Of a stretch of DNA of 64,000 bases, positions 25,274-34,182 are shown piece after piece. The DNA lies in assembly GCF_014647235.1 (NCBI RefSeq), contig NZ_BMOU01000001.1, positions 786,262 to 850,261 on the forward strand. The letters run 5' to 3'. Made by a program: the position numbers and the translations under genes. Origin of the DNA: Haloarcula pellucida. GTDB lineage: Archaea > Halobacteriota > Halobacteria > Halobacteriales > Haloarculaceae. The first letter of the stretch is position 1. Each line of letters starts with the position of its first letter. Under the pieces are notes generated by a model that worked only from the letters and a program-made list of their open reading frames with translations, did not search any database and was not told the origin of the DNA.

Positions 25274-26290
25274 ATGTCTACGGAACAAGGATTCCTCGGG
25301 CGAACGTTCGGCGATAGAGACGACGTAATACTGACCCTGTTGGACAACATGATCTGGCCGATACTGGCTATCGTCATCCTCGGCGTCCTCGTGTTCGTCC
25401 CACAGACACTGCGGAACACCAACGCCATCAGACTCGTTCTCTGGGCCGCGGTTCCGATCGGATTGCTGGTGCTCGCAGAGAGCCTGTGTCTGCTGTCGGG
25501 ACACTTCGACCTCTCGATCGGGTCGATAGCCGGGTTCTCGGCGATGTTCACCGGGATGCTTCTCGGGACCTGTCCGAGTTGCTGGGGCGTCACCACGAAC
25601 CCGTGGGCCGGGTTCGGCATCATCCTCGTGACCGGGTCGCTCATCGGCCTCGTCAACGGCATCATGATCGCGAAGATGGGACTGAACCCGTTCCTGCAGA
25701 CGCTGGCCTTCCTCATCATCTTCGAGGGCGCCAAGACGGCGATGCAGACCCAACCGGTGACGGGCCTCCCGCGACTCTACGTAGACGTCGGCGGGACGCC
25801 GGAGTTCGCCATCGGGGTGCTCCTGTTCGCGTTCCTCGTCTTCGGCCTGATCATGCGCTTTACGACGTTCGGGCAGGCGGTGTACGCGCTGGGGAGTTCC
25901 GAGAAGTCCGCGAGAGAGGTCGGCATCGACACCGAGCGCCTCATCATCGTCGTCTACACTATCAGCGGTCTGCTGGCGGCGATCGCCGGCCTGATGCTGA
26001 CCGGGTTCGTCGGCGTCGTCCCGCCGCTCATCGGCGAGGGACTGGTGTTTCAGGCGTTCGCCGGGGCAGTCATCGGCGGCATCAGCCTCTTTGGCGGCCG
26101 CGGGAAGATAACCGGCGCGCTCGGCGGCGTCGTCCTCATCCAGTTAGTGCAGTCGGCACTGAACAACAGCCCCGTCGTCGGGGCAACCCAGATACAGATG
26201 GTCAACGGATTCGTGTTACTGGCGGCGATACTGCTGTACAGCACGCAGGCCAAACTCCGGGCTCGCATCCTCGCGAGTGGTGCGGTATGA
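25274..26290 (+). CDS. Sugar ABC importer permease (importer 2)
   Basis: 338 residues with about nine hydrophobic segments. CUT2/RbsC-type signatures are present: LSGHFDLSIGSIAGF near 75 and AVIGGISLFGGRGKITGALGG near 270. It starts 35 bases after the binding-protein gene, and its stop overlaps the start of the ATPase gene (ATGA at 26287-26290), a clear sign of translational coupling. An in-frame cysteine-containing loop (GTCPSCWGVTTNP, around 98-110) between spans is unusual for the family and may be exposed outside. Confidence 0.9.
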   Translation: MSTEQGFLGRTFGDRDDVILTLLDNMIWPILAIVILGVLVFVPQTLRNTNAIRLVLWAAVPIGLLVLAESLCLLSGHFDLSIGSIAGFSAMFTGMLLGTCPSCWGVTTNPWAGFGIILVTGSLIGLVNGIMIAKMGLNPFLQTLAFLIIFEGAKTAMQTQPVTGLPRLYVDVGGTPEFAIGVLLFAFLVFGLIMRFTTFGQAVYALGSSEKSAREVGIDTERLIIVVYTISGLLAAIAGLMLTGFVGVVPPLIGEGLVFQAFAGAVIGGISLFGGRGKITGALGGVVLIQLVQSALNNSPVVGATQIQMVNGFVLLAAILLYSTQAKLRARILASGAV

Positions 26291-27117
26291 GCGTCGAGGA
26301 CAGCGGGACGGCCGAGCAGGAGGCCGCGAGCAGCCCAGCCACCGACGAGGCCGGGGAACCGAAGCTTCGCGTCGAGAACATCACCAAGCAGTTCGGTCGC
26401 ATCGTCGCCCTCGACGACGTGACGCTTGACATTCAGGAGGCCGAGATATTCGCCCTCGTCGGCGACAACGGCGCAGGCAAGTCGACGCTGATGAACGTCC
26501 TCAGTGGCGTCCACTCAGCGACGAAGGGAACCATCTACAAGGACGGTCGTGAGGTCCACTTCTCGAACCCCTCGGACGCTCGCGACAACGGCATCGAGAC
26601 GGTGTATCAGGACCTCGCGCTGATGGACGACTTAGACATCGCGACGAACATCTTCATGGGCCAGTTCCCAAAGCGCGGTCTCGGACCCTTCTCGTTCATC
26701 GACTGGGAGACCACGTACGAACAGTCTCGGGCGATAATGATGGACCAGCTCGGACGGGACGTCGACATCAAGACCGAGGTCGAGTTCCTCTCCGGCGGCC
26801 AGCGCCAACTCGTCGCCGTCGGTCGGGCCCTCGCGTTCGACCCGGACGTCATCATCCTCGACGAACCGACGAGCGCGCTTTCGGTCGACGCGACGCGTCT
26901 CGTACAGGACACGCTCGACAGACTGGCCGAGGAGGGTATCACCATCGTCATCGTCAGCCACAACATCGAGTCCGTCCTCGCACACGCCGACCGCATCGGC
27001 GTCCTCTATCAGGGACGACTCGTCGACATCAAGCAACCCGAGGAGACCGACCTCGAAGAACTGAACGAACTGATGACGACGGGGACGCTGGACGCGGGGC
27101 TGCTGGACGACGACTGA
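26287..27117 (+). CDS. Sugar ABC importer ATP-binding protein (importer 2)
   Basis: 276 residues from the ATG at 26287, which overlaps the permease stop. A 25-residue acidic N-terminal extension precedes the single nucleotide-binding domain: Walker A GDNGAGKST (59-67), signature LSGGQRQ (168-174), Walker B VIILDEP (188-194), and the switch His in VSHN. As in importer 1, only one domain is present where ribose/xylose ATPases usually carry two. The sequence stays in frame far upstream through the permease gene, but that extension is not coding. Confidence 0.9.
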   Translation: MSVEDSGTAEQEAASSPATDEAGEPKLRVENITKQFGRIVALDDVTLDIQEAEIFALVGDNGAGKSTLMNVLSGVHSATKGTIYKDGREVHFSNPSDARDNGIETVYQDLALMDDLDIATNIFMGQFPKRGLGPFSFIDWETTYEQSRAIMMDQLGRDVDIKTEVEFLSGGQRQLVAVGRALAFDPDVIILDEPTSALSVDATRLVQDTLDRLAEEGITIVIVSHNIESVLAHADRIGVLYQGRLVDIKQPEETDLEELNELMTTGTLDAGLLDDD

Positions 27118-27172
27118 GACGCGGGGCGTTTCGGCGCATAATTTTACGGGACACGGGGTCGGAGGGTACAGT

Positions 27173-28069
27173 ATGCCGACACCCGAACTCGTCGTCGATA
27201 TCGCCTGTGAAACCGGAGAGGGGCCGCTCTGGCACCCCGACGAGGAACTGCTCTACTGGGTCGACATCCCGCGGGGTCGACTCTACCGATACGACCCGTC
27301 CACGGACGACCACGAACTCGTCTACGAGGACACCGAGGAGCGCATCGGCGGGTTCACCATCCAGACCGACGGCACACTCCTCCTGTTTCAGGAGGCCGGC
27401 GCGGTCCGCCGACTCGACCAGCAGACAGGTGACGTCGACGCGGTCACCGACCCGGACCCCGACCGGTTCCACGAGCGATTCAACGACGTCATCGCCGACC
27501 CGGAGGGTCGCGTCTTCGCCGGCGTGATGCCGGATACCGACCGTGACCTGCCGGGCCACCTGTACAGACTGAACACCGACGGGTCGTTCGACCTCGTCCG
27601 CGAGGAGTGTGTCCTCCCCAACGGCATGGGGTTCTCCCCCGACCAGTCGGGGTTCTACTTCACCGACACCGGCGAAGTCGACCCGGACTGTCCGGGGTAC
27701 ATCTACCGGTACGACTACGACCGCGCCACAGGTGACATCTCGAACCCGAAGACGGTGGTCGACGCGAGCGGCATCGAGGGCCTGCCCGATGGGATGACCG
27801 TCGACAGCGAGGGCCACCTCTGGTCGGCGTTCTGGGACGGCCACAAACTGATTCGGTTCGCGCCGGACGGCACTCGCGAGGAGACAGTCGCGTTCGACCC
27901 GCGGAAGGTGTCCTCGCTCACGTTCGCCGGCGAGGACTACGACACGGCGTACGTCACGACGGCCTGCGTCGAGACGCGAGACGTGGAGGGTGAGGGGGCG
28001 GGGAGCCTCTACCGCGTCGACCTCGGCGTGACCGGCCGCGGGGAGTTCCGGTCCGCCGTCGAGGTGTGA
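27173..28069 (+). CDS. SMP-30/gluconolactonase-family sugar lactonase (XacC-like)
   Basis: 298 residues forming a six-bladed beta-propeller. E17 in GEGPLWHPD, N at NGMGFSPDQS (around 146) and D at LPDGMTVDSEG (around 202) fit the metal and catalytic positions of the family. The enzyme would hydrolyse aldonolactones to aldonates; in Haloferax the lactonase XacC of this type serves the pentose route. A CATAATTTTAC box about 30 nt upstream gives a leaderless start. It follows importer 2 by 55 bases and ends 1 base before the convergent UxuA-like gene. Confidence 0.85.
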   Translation: MPTPELVVDIACETGEGPLWHPDEELLYWVDIPRGRLYRYDPSTDDHELVYEDTEERIGGFTIQTDGTLLLFQEAGAVRRLDQQTGDVDAVTDPDPDRFHERFNDVIADPEGRVFAGVMPDTDRDLPGHLYRLNTDGSFDLVREECVLPNGMGFSPDQSGFYFTDTGEVDPDCPGYIYRYDYDRATGDISNPKTVVDASGIEGLPDGMTVDSEGHLWSAFWDGHKLIRFAPDGTREETVAFDPRKVSSLTFAGEDYDTAYVTTACVETRDVEGEGAGSLYRVDLGVTGRGEFRSAVEV

Positions 28070-28070
28070 G

Positions 28071-29036
28071 TCAGCGGTCCGCGTGTACCTGCTCGCGTAG
28101 CCCGCGCATGTAACCGATGGCGAACAGCCGACCCTTCGTGTGGTAGCCCGGATTCGAGTTGTCCTCGCCGGCCATCGTCGGGACGTGGTCGGGCCGCATC
28201 GGTACGTCTTCGCCGACGTGTTCTTCGTAGGCCCGCATCGCGGCCAGCATGTCCGTCGGGCCGTCGTCGTGCCACGTCTCGACGAAGTTGTCTGCGTCCC
28301 CCTCGACGTCGCGGAAGTGAACGAAGTTGATGCGGTCGCCGAAGCGTTCGATGGCCGCTGGGATGTCCGCACCCATGGCGGCGAAGTTCCCCTGACAGAA
28401 GGTGACGCCGTTGTACTCGCTGTCGTAGGCGTCCAGCACGCGGTCGTAGGCCTCGACGCTGTCGACGATTCGGGGGGTGCCACGCAGGGATTCGCGTGGC
28501 GGGTCGTCGGGGTGGAGGCCGAGTTTCACGCCCGCCTCCTCGGCGACCGGTGTCACCTCCCGCAGGAAGTACTCGATGGCTTCCCACACGTCCTCGTGGG
28601 TCACGTCGGCGAACTGCTCGGGGCCGCCTCGAACCATCTCGACGTCGAACTCGGTGACGTAGGAGCCACCGCGCGACTCGACGTGGGCGGCGGTCCGCGC
28701 CCACCTGACCCCGGCCATCCAGTCGTAGCAGACCACGGGAATCCCGACTTCGCCGCAGTTCCGGAGGAACTGCTTGAACACCGCGATGTCCTCGTCGCGG
28801 CCCTCGCGCCCGAGTCGAACCCGGTCGGAGATTGGGACCGACCCCTCCAGAACCGAGAATTCGAGGCCGGCGTCGGTGAGCCAGTTGTCGAGTCCCTGCA
28901 GGTCGTCGTAGGTCCAGTGGGTCCGACCGTCCCCGATTTCCAGCGGGTGGACGACGGCCTTCTCGACGCCCATCTGTTTCGCTAACTGCCAGCGTTCGTC
29001 CGGCTCCGGCGGCAGGATGAGTGCAGGCGAGACCAT
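28071..29036 (-). CDS. UxuA-family mannonate dehydratase-like protein, paralogue 1
   Basis: 321 residues from the ATG at 29036; a GTATTTGTAC box about 27 nt upstream supports the start. TIM-barrel protein of the UxuA/xylose-isomerase-like group. Metal-site segments include LHPDDPP (around 172-178), FCQGNFAAMG (around 212), FVHFRDVEG (around 238) and a final MRPDHVPTM. UxuA removes water from D-mannonate to give KDG. A second homologue lies at 34183 with the same HP(N/D)DPP and HFRDVEG motifs but different N-terminal and middle segments. One copy may act on D-mannonate and the other on another hexonate; sequence alone does not tell. Confidence 0.8.
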   Translation of the reverse strand: MVSPALILPPEPDERWQLAKQMGVEKAVVHPLEIGDGRTHWTYDDLQGLDNWLTDAGLEFSVLEGSVPISDRVRLGREGRDEDIAVFKQFLRNCGEVGIPVVCYDWMAGVRWARTAAHVESRGGSYVTEFDVEMVRGGPEQFADVTHEDVWEAIEYFLREVTPVAEEAGVKLGLHPDDPPRESLRGTPRIVDSVEAYDRVLDAYDSEYNGVTFCQGNFAAMGADIPAAIERFGDRINFVHFRDVEGDADNFVETWHDDGPTDMLAAMRAYEEHVGEDVPMRPDHVPTMAGEDNSNPGYHTKGRLFAIGYMRGLREQVHADR

Positions 29037-29122
29037 AGCCCATCTGCCGTCGGCCCGGTACAAATACTCTCGGGGTAGCGGCCGGCACAACACTCATTGC
29101 GTCGTCGCGAGAGCTAGCAGCT

Positions 29123-29470
29123 ATGCCCGAGGATACCGAGCGAGCGGTGTACGTCCAGCGACTCGACCCCGACCAGCGCGAGGCGTACGTCGAAGCCCAC
29201 GACGACGTGCCCGAAGCGGTCACCGACGCGATGGAGCGGGGTGGCGTCGAGGCGTTCGAACTGTACGTCCGGGACGACGTGGCAGTCTGCATTCTGGAGT
29301 GCGACGACTTGGACGCCTACCTCGACGCCGTCGACGGCGACGAGGCGGTCGCGGAGTGGGAACGGTACACGGGCCAGTTCAAGCAGTCGGGCGTCGACGC
29401 CGACGCGGACCCGGAGTCGGGCATCCCGTTCATGGAGTGCATCTGGCGGTTCGAAGCGGAGGAGTCCTGA
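29123..29470 (+). CDS. rhaM: L-rhamnose mutarotase family protein
   Basis: 115 residues with the ferredoxin-like fold of the RhaM/DUF718 family: RAVYVQRLDPDQREAYVEAHD at the N-terminus with the conserved His, a middle LYVRDDVAVCILECDD strand pair, and MECIWRFE at the C-terminus. RhaM interconverts alpha- and beta-L-rhamnopyranose and speeds entry into catabolism. Its presence is the most specific clue that the island handles rhamnose or another 6-deoxyhexose. It diverges from the UxuA-like gene across 86 bases, so the two could share control. Confidence 0.85.
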   Translation: MPEDTERAVYVQRLDPDQREAYVEAHDDVPEAVTDAMERGGVEAFELYVRDDVAVCILECDDLDAYLDAVDGDEAVAEWERYTGQFKQSGVDADADPESGIPFMECIWRFEAEES

Positions 29471-29497
29471 GCGCGCCGGTCCTGGCGACCGATGGTG

Positions 29498-29503
29498 TTT
29501 TTT
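29498..29503 (+). terminator. T-run after the rhamnose mutarotase gene
   Basis: Six T residues lie about 28 bases after the stop codon, following a GC-rich stretch (GCGCGCCGGTCC...GGCGACC). Archaeal transcription often ends at such oligo-T tracts. It separates the mutarotase from the stress-protein gene at 29528. Confidence 0.5.
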
Positions 29504-29527
29504 CACACGCCGTCGAAGGTGACGGCG

Positions 29528-29989
29528 ATGGACCTCTCGTTCGACACCATCGTACTCGCTATCGGCCCGGCAGACGACGACCGACTCGACCAACTCGCAC
29601 GCGTCTCGATGCAGGTCGCGAAACCGACCGGTGCGACCGTCGTCCTCACGCACGTCTTCACCAGAGACGAGTTCGACGAAGTGGCGGCGGAACTCGACTA
29701 CCCGAGCGCGACGGCCGAAGACGTCGACGTGATACTCGAACGCCACCAGTCGGTGACGTACCTCGAAGACCGCTTCGACGACCACGGCGTCGACTACGAC
29801 GTGGACGGCGTCGTCGGGAACGTCAGCGACGGCATCGTCAAAACCGCCGAGAAGGCGGACGCCGACCGCGTCGTCATCTCCGGTGGGTCACGGTCGCCCG
29901 TCGGCAAGGCCGTCTTCGGGAGCAACGCCCAGAACGTCCTCATCAACTCGCCGTGTCCGGTGACCTACGTCAGGCCCCAGTCCGACTGA
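29528..29989 (+). CDS. Universal stress protein (UspA family)
   Basis: 153 residues from the ATG at 29528. Rossmann-like UspA fold with the N-terminal TIVLAIGPADDDRLDQL and the C-terminal ATP-binding pattern SGGSRSPVGKAVFGSNAQNVL, ending in CPVTYV. These signature glycines and the S/T pocket indicate an ATP-binding type. A related protein is encoded at 61175 with the same SPTGKAVFGSTAQ-type signature. The role is likely a stress or energy-linked regulator; no specific partner can be named. Confidence 0.88.
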   Translation: MDLSFDTIVLAIGPADDDRLDQLARVSMQVAKPTGATVVLTHVFTRDEFDEVAAELDYPSATAEDVDVILERHQSVTYLEDRFDDHGVDYDVDGVVGNVSDGIVKTAEKADADRVVISGGSRSPVGKAVFGSNAQNVLINSPCPVTYVRPQSD

Positions 29990-30007
29990 GGACGGGTCGA
30001 CTCCGGA

Positions 30008-30469
30008 CTACGACTCGGCGTCCCGTCGCTCGACCAGCGTGATGTGCCGACAGACGAGCAGGGTCGTCCCGTCGTCGTCTGTCACCTCGTACTCGTAGAC
30101 GACGCGGCCGAGCGCGTCGTTGTACTCCTCGGTCTCGACCACCTCTCGGTGGACGGTCAGCGTCGTTCCGATGCCGACCGGGGTGACGAACCGTACGGAG
30201 TCGTAGCCGTACGAGAACGAGCGCGGGTTCATGTCGGCGACGAGCGCTTCGGCCACCGAGAACACGAGGTTGCCGTGGGCGATTCGTTCCCCGAAGTCCG
30301 ACTCCGCGGCCCGCGTCGTGCTCACGTGTAGCGGGTGGAAGTCCCCGGAGAGGCCGGCGAAGTTGACGACGTCCGCCTCGGTTATCGTGCGGGCCGACTC
30401 GACGGTGAACGTCTCTCCCGCTTCGATGTCCTCGAAGTACCGGTCGGTGTCCTTCGACGGTGCTTGCAT
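30008..30469 (-). CDS. MaoC-like hydratase/dehydratase
   Basis: 153 residues from the ATG at 30469; a TATA-like GCTTTATGC at 30494-30502 is about 27 nt upstream and argues against the upstream ATG at 30496. Hot-dog fold with the catalytic element D-x4-H in LSGDFHPLHV (around 50-58) and FGERIAHGNLVFS. The family hydrates enoyl-CoA or related unsaturated acyl thioesters. With the CoA transferase (36620) and acyl-CoA synthetase (39040) it may take part in CoA-dependent breakdown of an organic acid, but the three genes are not contiguous. Confidence 0.82.
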   Translation of the reverse strand: MQAPSKDTDRYFEDIEAGETFTVESARTITEADVVNFAGLSGDFHPLHVSTTRAAESDFGERIAHGNLVFSVAEALVADMNPRSFSYGYDSVRFVTPVGIGTTLTVHREVVETEEYNDALGRVVYEYEVTDDDGTTLLVCRHITLVERRDAES

Positions 30470-30511
30470 CGGTCGTTGTACGGACACAGCGTGCATAAAG
30501 CTACGCGCCGT

Positions 30512-31522
30512 TCAGTCGGTGCCGTGCGTCCGTAGCCGGACGGTCGACGACTGGGTCCCACCTGGGGCGAGTTCCTCGGCCGTCCCGTTCTCGACGGCCT
30601 CGGCGAGTCCCGCGTTCGGTATCGAGGTGCAGGGTTCGAGGCCGACGTTGTAGTTCCGGCCGAAGAACGGCGCGTCTTCGAACCCGCCGAACGGTTGCCA
30701 GTACCAGAGGTACTCGTACAGCGACGCTGGGAACTCGACGGTGACGCCGAGGTCCAGTTCGGGGTTGGAGACGGTGTACCGGCCCTCGTTGAGGTCGGCG
30801 AGGGCGACGAGGTCGTGAACCCGGTCGTCCGCTGGCGGGAACTCCCGGAGGTCGACCGGCCCGCCGTCGGTCTCACAGACCGGCCACTCGAACGTCTCGC
30901 CGGGCGGCAGTCGCGCGGTGTCCGCGGTCTGGTCGGGGTCGACGTGGACCGTCTCACAGGGGACCGTCAGGGTCGCCTCCGGCGCGACCAGCGGTTCACC
31001 GAGGGCGACGTGCTGTAACCACGAGTAGTCCACCGGTACCTCGCCCGTGTTGGTGACCCGTTCGGACACCTCGATGGCGGACTCGCCCGCCGAGAGGGTC
31101 ACGTCCCGTTCGACGTCGAACGGGTATCTGGTGAGCGATGCGGTCAGTCGCACAGACACCCGCTCGGCAGAGTCCGCGAGTAGCTCCGTCTCGAAGGGGA
31201 CGAGGGTGGACTCGCCGTGCAGTCCCAGCGGCGCGCCGTGGGCCTCGGAGGGGCCGCCTGCGCCCGGGAGGACGCTCTGCCACCCGCCGGGGTAGTGGTC
31301 GAGGAAGGCGAACGCCCCGTCCGGCGCGCCGACGGGGCCGTCGGCCGGCGCCCGCCACTCGTGTGGCGCCTCGAACAGCACGTTCGTGTCCGTCCGCTTG
31401 TCGACGATGCGGGTGAGGTCGCCGCCCTTGCCGGGGAGCAACTCGACGCGGAGGTGGTCGTTCTCCAGAAAGAGCGCGTCGATGCCGCGACGCTGGTACT
31501 CGTCAGTGACAGAGCAGGCCAT
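30512..31522 (-). CDS. Aldose 1-epimerase-like (galactose mutarotase fold) protein
   Basis: 336 residues from the ATG at 31522. Beta-sandwich of the galactose-mutarotase superfamily, with ELLPGKGGDLTRIVDKRTDTNVLFEAP at the N-terminus (LLPGKGGDL the core) and central YSWLQHVALGEPL carrying the expected catalytic His. The C-terminal LWYWQPFGG and NYNVGLEPCTS fit the DUF4432/aldose epimerase branch, where a glutamate acts as base (GLEP). It probably accelerates anomer conversion of an incoming sugar. Its presence beside the rhamnose mutarotase suggests more than one sugar enters here. Confidence 0.75.
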   Translation of the reverse strand: MACSVTDEYQRRGIDALFLENDHLRVELLPGKGGDLTRIVDKRTDTNVLFEAPHEWRAPADGPVGAPDGAFAFLDHYPGGWQSVLPGAGGPSEAHGAPLGLHGESTLVPFETELLADSAERVSVRLTASLTRYPFDVERDVTLSAGESAIEVSERVTNTGEVPVDYSWLQHVALGEPLVAPEATLTVPCETVHVDPDQTADTARLPPGETFEWPVCETDGGPVDLREFPPADDRVHDLVALADLNEGRYTVSNPELDLGVTVEFPASLYEYLWYWQPFGGFEDAPFFGRNYNVGLEPCTSIPNAGLAEAVENGTAEELAPGGTQSSTVRLRTHGTD

Positions 31523-31570
31523 GGCGACGGTTCGGCGCACCGCTACATAAGCGTCGGTGCCGGTCCGCGG

Positions 31571-32572
31571 TTACCGGAACTGAGGTGCTACTTCGTCGCC
31601 GAACAGTTCCATCCCCCTGGTGTCTGGGAAGTCAAGAAACATCAACTGGAGTTTCTCGAAGCCGAGGTCGCGGATGCCCTCGATTTGGGTCGCCACCTGC
31701 GAGGGCGTCCCGATGAGCATGCTCCCCTTCTCACGGGCGTCCTCGGCGTCGTCCAGCGTCTCGTCCATATCGGACTCCTCGCCCCACGGGAGGGGGAAGA
31801 TGTCGTCGACGGCCTCCTCGACGGCGGCCTCGTCCTCCCGAACGAGGACGTGAGCGAGCCACGAGCGTTCGACGTCGTCCGGGTCCCGCCCCTCGTTTTC
31901 GAGGTACTCCTCGAACTTCCTGACTTTGAACTCGATTGGCTTGCCACGCGCCCGGGCGCTGATTTCGACGTTCCACTCGTCGGCGTGGCGGGCGATGAGT
32001 CTGAGCATCTTCGGGCCGGCGCCGCCAATGACAACGGGCGGGTGCGGGTCGCTGACGGGCTTGGGGTTGTTCAGCGCGTCGTCGATGGTGAAGTGGTCGC
32101 CCTCGAAGGTAGGATGCTCCTCGGTGAACATCGCCTTGGCGACCTGCACCCCCTCCTCCAGCATCTCGATGCGCGTCCCGATGTCGGGGAAGTCGAAGCC
32201 GTAGGCGCGGTGTTCCGCCTCGTGCCACCCGGCGCCGAGGCCGAGGCGGAGGCGCCCTTCCGAGAGGATGTCCACCGTCGTCGCCATCTTCGCCAACAGG
32301 GCGGGGTTGCGGTAGGTGATGGACCCGACGAGTGGGCCGAGGTCGACGTCGTCGGTCCGTTCGGCCAGCGCCGAGAGGAGCGTCCACACCTCGTACTCCT
32401 CGGCTTTCGGCCCGAGCATGAAGTGGTCCGGGGCCCATAGGCCTTCCAGCCCCGTCTCGACTGCGGCGTCGACGCCCCCAAGGACCGTCTCGCGTTCGAC
32501 CGTTTCGAGCATCGGCGTGTCCCGGTGGACGCCGGCACCTGCGTAACACTGCACCATCCAGTCGAATTGCAT
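31571..32572 (-). CDS. Luciferase-like (LLM class) F420/flavin-dependent oxidoreductase
   Basis: 333 residues, a TIM barrel of the bacterial-luciferase-like family. Typical segments are WAPDHFML (around 47-54), TYRNPALLAKMATTVDILSEGR (around 85-105), LGLGAGWHEAEHRAYGF (around 110-126) and PVVIGGAGPKMLRL (around 170). In haloarchaea, which make F420, such proteins are usually F420-dependent dehydrogenases or reductases. The substrate is unknown; position between a mutarotase-like gene and an RraA-like gene allows a role in sugar or acid oxidation. Confidence 0.82.
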   Translation of the reverse strand: MQFDWMVQCYAGAGVHRDTPMLETVERETVLGGVDAAVETGLEGLWAPDHFMLGPKAEEYEVWTLLSALAERTDDVDLGPLVGSITYRNPALLAKMATTVDILSEGRLRLGLGAGWHEAEHRAYGFDFPDIGTRIEMLEEGVQVAKAMFTEEHPTFEGDHFTIDDALNNPKPVSDPHPPVVIGGAGPKMLRLIARHADEWNVEISARARGKPIEFKVRKFEEYLENEGRDPDDVERSWLAHVLVREDEAAVEEAVDDIFPLPWGEESDMDETLDDAEDAREKGSMLIGTPSQVATQIEGIRDLGFEKLQLMFLDFPDTRGMELFGDEVAPQFR

Positions 32573-32661
32573 AGCCTCACTGCGGCGGCGAGTCGAATAA
32601 TTGTTTGGGCGAGACGTTCGGGCGGCGATAGTTTATGTCGGCGGCCGCCGACTGCGACGGT

Positions 32662-33324
32662 ATGAGCGACTCAGCACTCGGTGAACTCTGCGAGCGGTAC
32701 GAACAGCTATATCCCGGCGCCGTCGTCGACGTGCTAGACGACAGGGGGTACGAAGACCAGACGCTCTCGCCCGACATCGCGCCGCTCCGAGACGGAATGA
32801 CGACGGCGGGCGTCGCCTACCCCGTTGTCGGTCGACCGAACCGGAGCGTCGACCCGGACGAGAACATGCGGTCGATTCTGCGGATGCTCGGCGACGCGCC
32901 GGAACACGCCGTCTTGACCTATCAGACGAACGACGACAGGGCGGCCCACCTCGGCGAACTCTCTGTCGTCTCGCTGAAGGCACAGGGCGCCCGTGGCGCC
33001 GTCATCGACGGGGGCGTCCGAGACGTGGCCTACATCCTCGAAGAGGAGTTTCCCGTGTTCTCGCGGTACCGAACGCCCGCCGACGCCGTCCCACGCTGGG
33101 AGATTCTGGACTGGGGCGAGCAGGCCGTCGTGGGTGGTGTCTCGGTTTCGGCCGGCGACATCGTCCTCGGGGACCACGACGGCGTCGTAGTCGTCCCCGA
33201 GGCGATTCGAGAGTCCGTCCTCGAAGAAGCCGAGGAACTGGCCGGCACGGAGAACGAGGTCCGGGAGGCCGTCCGGTCGGGGACGGCACCGCTGGACGCC
33301 TACGACGAGTACGGCGTCTTTTGA
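32662..33324 (+). CDS. RraA-like protein (4-hydroxy-4-methyl-2-oxoglutarate aldolase family)
   Basis: 220 residues from the ATG at 32662; TAGTTTATG at 32628-32636 is about 26 nt upstream. RraA/HMG-aldolase fold with GARGAVIDGGVRDVAYI (around 110-126, the conserved G-R and R-D pair) and GDIVLGDHDGVVVVP (around 168-182). Members with the R and D residues are class II pyruvate aldolases or oxaloacetate decarboxylases; others bind RNase E. Since archaea lack that RNase E system, an aldolase or decarboxylase acting on a pyruvate-derived 2-oxo acid is more plausible. It ends 15 bases before a convergent SDR gene. Confidence 0.78.
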   Translation: MSDSALGELCERYEQLYPGAVVDVLDDRGYEDQTLSPDIAPLRDGMTTAGVAYPVVGRPNRSVDPDENMRSILRMLGDAPEHAVLTYQTNDDRAAHLGELSVVSLKAQGARGAVIDGGVRDVAYILEEEFPVFSRYRTPADAVPRWEILDWGEQAVVGGVSVSAGDIVLGDHDGVVVVPEAIRESVLEEAEELAGTENEVREAVRSGTAPLDAYDEYGVF

Positions 33325-33339
33325 ACTGGCCGGCTTCAC

Positions 33340-34128
33340 TCAGAGGCCGCTGTGGGCCAACCAACCGCCGTCGACGGGGAGGTTCGCGCCGGTGATGAAC
33401 CCCGCCTCGTCGCTCGCGAGGAAGACCGCGGCGTCGCCGACGTCCTCGGGTGTGCCAAACCGGGGAAGGAGCGTCTGTTCGCGGGATTTGGCCATGTCCT
33501 CCTCGGTGACGATGTCCTGTAGCGGCGTCTCGACGTAGCCCGGGTTGATGCAGTTCACCCGGACGTTCTCCTCACCCAGTTCCATCGCCAAATCGCGGGT
33601 CATGTTGACGACGCCGCCCTTCGCCGCCGCGTAGGGCGGGCCGCCGCCGCCCTCGAACCCGCGGACGGACCCGACGTTGATAATCTGGCCCTCGCGTTCG
33701 ACGAGGTGGGGTATCGCGTACTTCGCGCAGTAGAACGCGCCGCTCAAGTCGACGTCGATGGAGCGCTGCCACTCCTCGACGCTCGTGGTCTGGGAGTCAC
33801 CGACTATCTGGATGCCGGCGTTGTTCACGAGGACGTCGATACCGTCGTAGGTATCGACCGCCGTCTCGACCATCGCCTCGACGTTCTCGGGGTCGCCGAC
33901 GTCGGTCTCGACGTACGCCGCGTCGCCGCTGGTCTCCTCGTTGACGAGTTCGTCCGTCGGTATCGTCACGTCAGTGTCGTACTTCTCGCCCTGTTTCGGG
34001 TCGCGACGCACGTCGGCGACGACGACGTTCGCGCCCTCCTCGCCGAAGCGCTTCGCGATGCCGCGGCCGATACCGCTGGCCGCACCCGTCACTATCACCG
34101 TTCGGTCGGCGTGTCTGTCAGCCGCCAT
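33340..34128 (-). CDS. Short-chain dehydrogenase/reductase (sugar/keto-acid type)
   Basis: 262 residues from the ATG at 34128. Classical SDR: TGAASGIG (around 15-22), NNAGI at about 100, catalytic SVRG serine and YAAAKGG (Tyr and Lys around 166-170), and VDGGWLAHSGL at the end. The D27-type loop VVADVRRD suggests NAD binding. It lies 54 bases downstream of the second UxuA-like gene on the same strand, so it may be a hexonate oxidoreductase (UxuB-like function in SDR form), a KduD-like 5-keto-sugar-acid reductase, or the 2-keto-3-deoxyrhamnonate 4-dehydrogenase. Confidence 0.8.
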   Translation of the reverse strand: MAADRHADRTVIVTGAASGIGRGIAKRFGEEGANVVVADVRRDPKQGEKYDTDVTIPTDELVNEETSGDAAYVETDVGDPENVEAMVETAVDTYDGIDVLVNNAGIQIVGDSQTTSVEEWQRSIDVDLSGAFYCAKYAIPHLVEREGQIINVGSVRGFEGGGGPPYAAAKGGVVNMTRDLAMELGEENVRVNCINPGYVETPLQDIVTEEDMAKSREQTLLPRFGTPEDVGDAAVFLASDEAGFITGANLPVDGGWLAHSGL

Positions 34129-34182
34129 AGGTGTCACTCACCGGCCAGCGACTTAACAGTAGGTCCCGCCGGTTCTGATGGG

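Noticed and set aside
25486-26286. Upstream extension of the importer 2 ATPase frame
   Set aside because: The extension overlaps the permease gene in another frame and is Arg/His-rich; the ATPase starts at the ATG at 26287 with the usual ATGA overlap.
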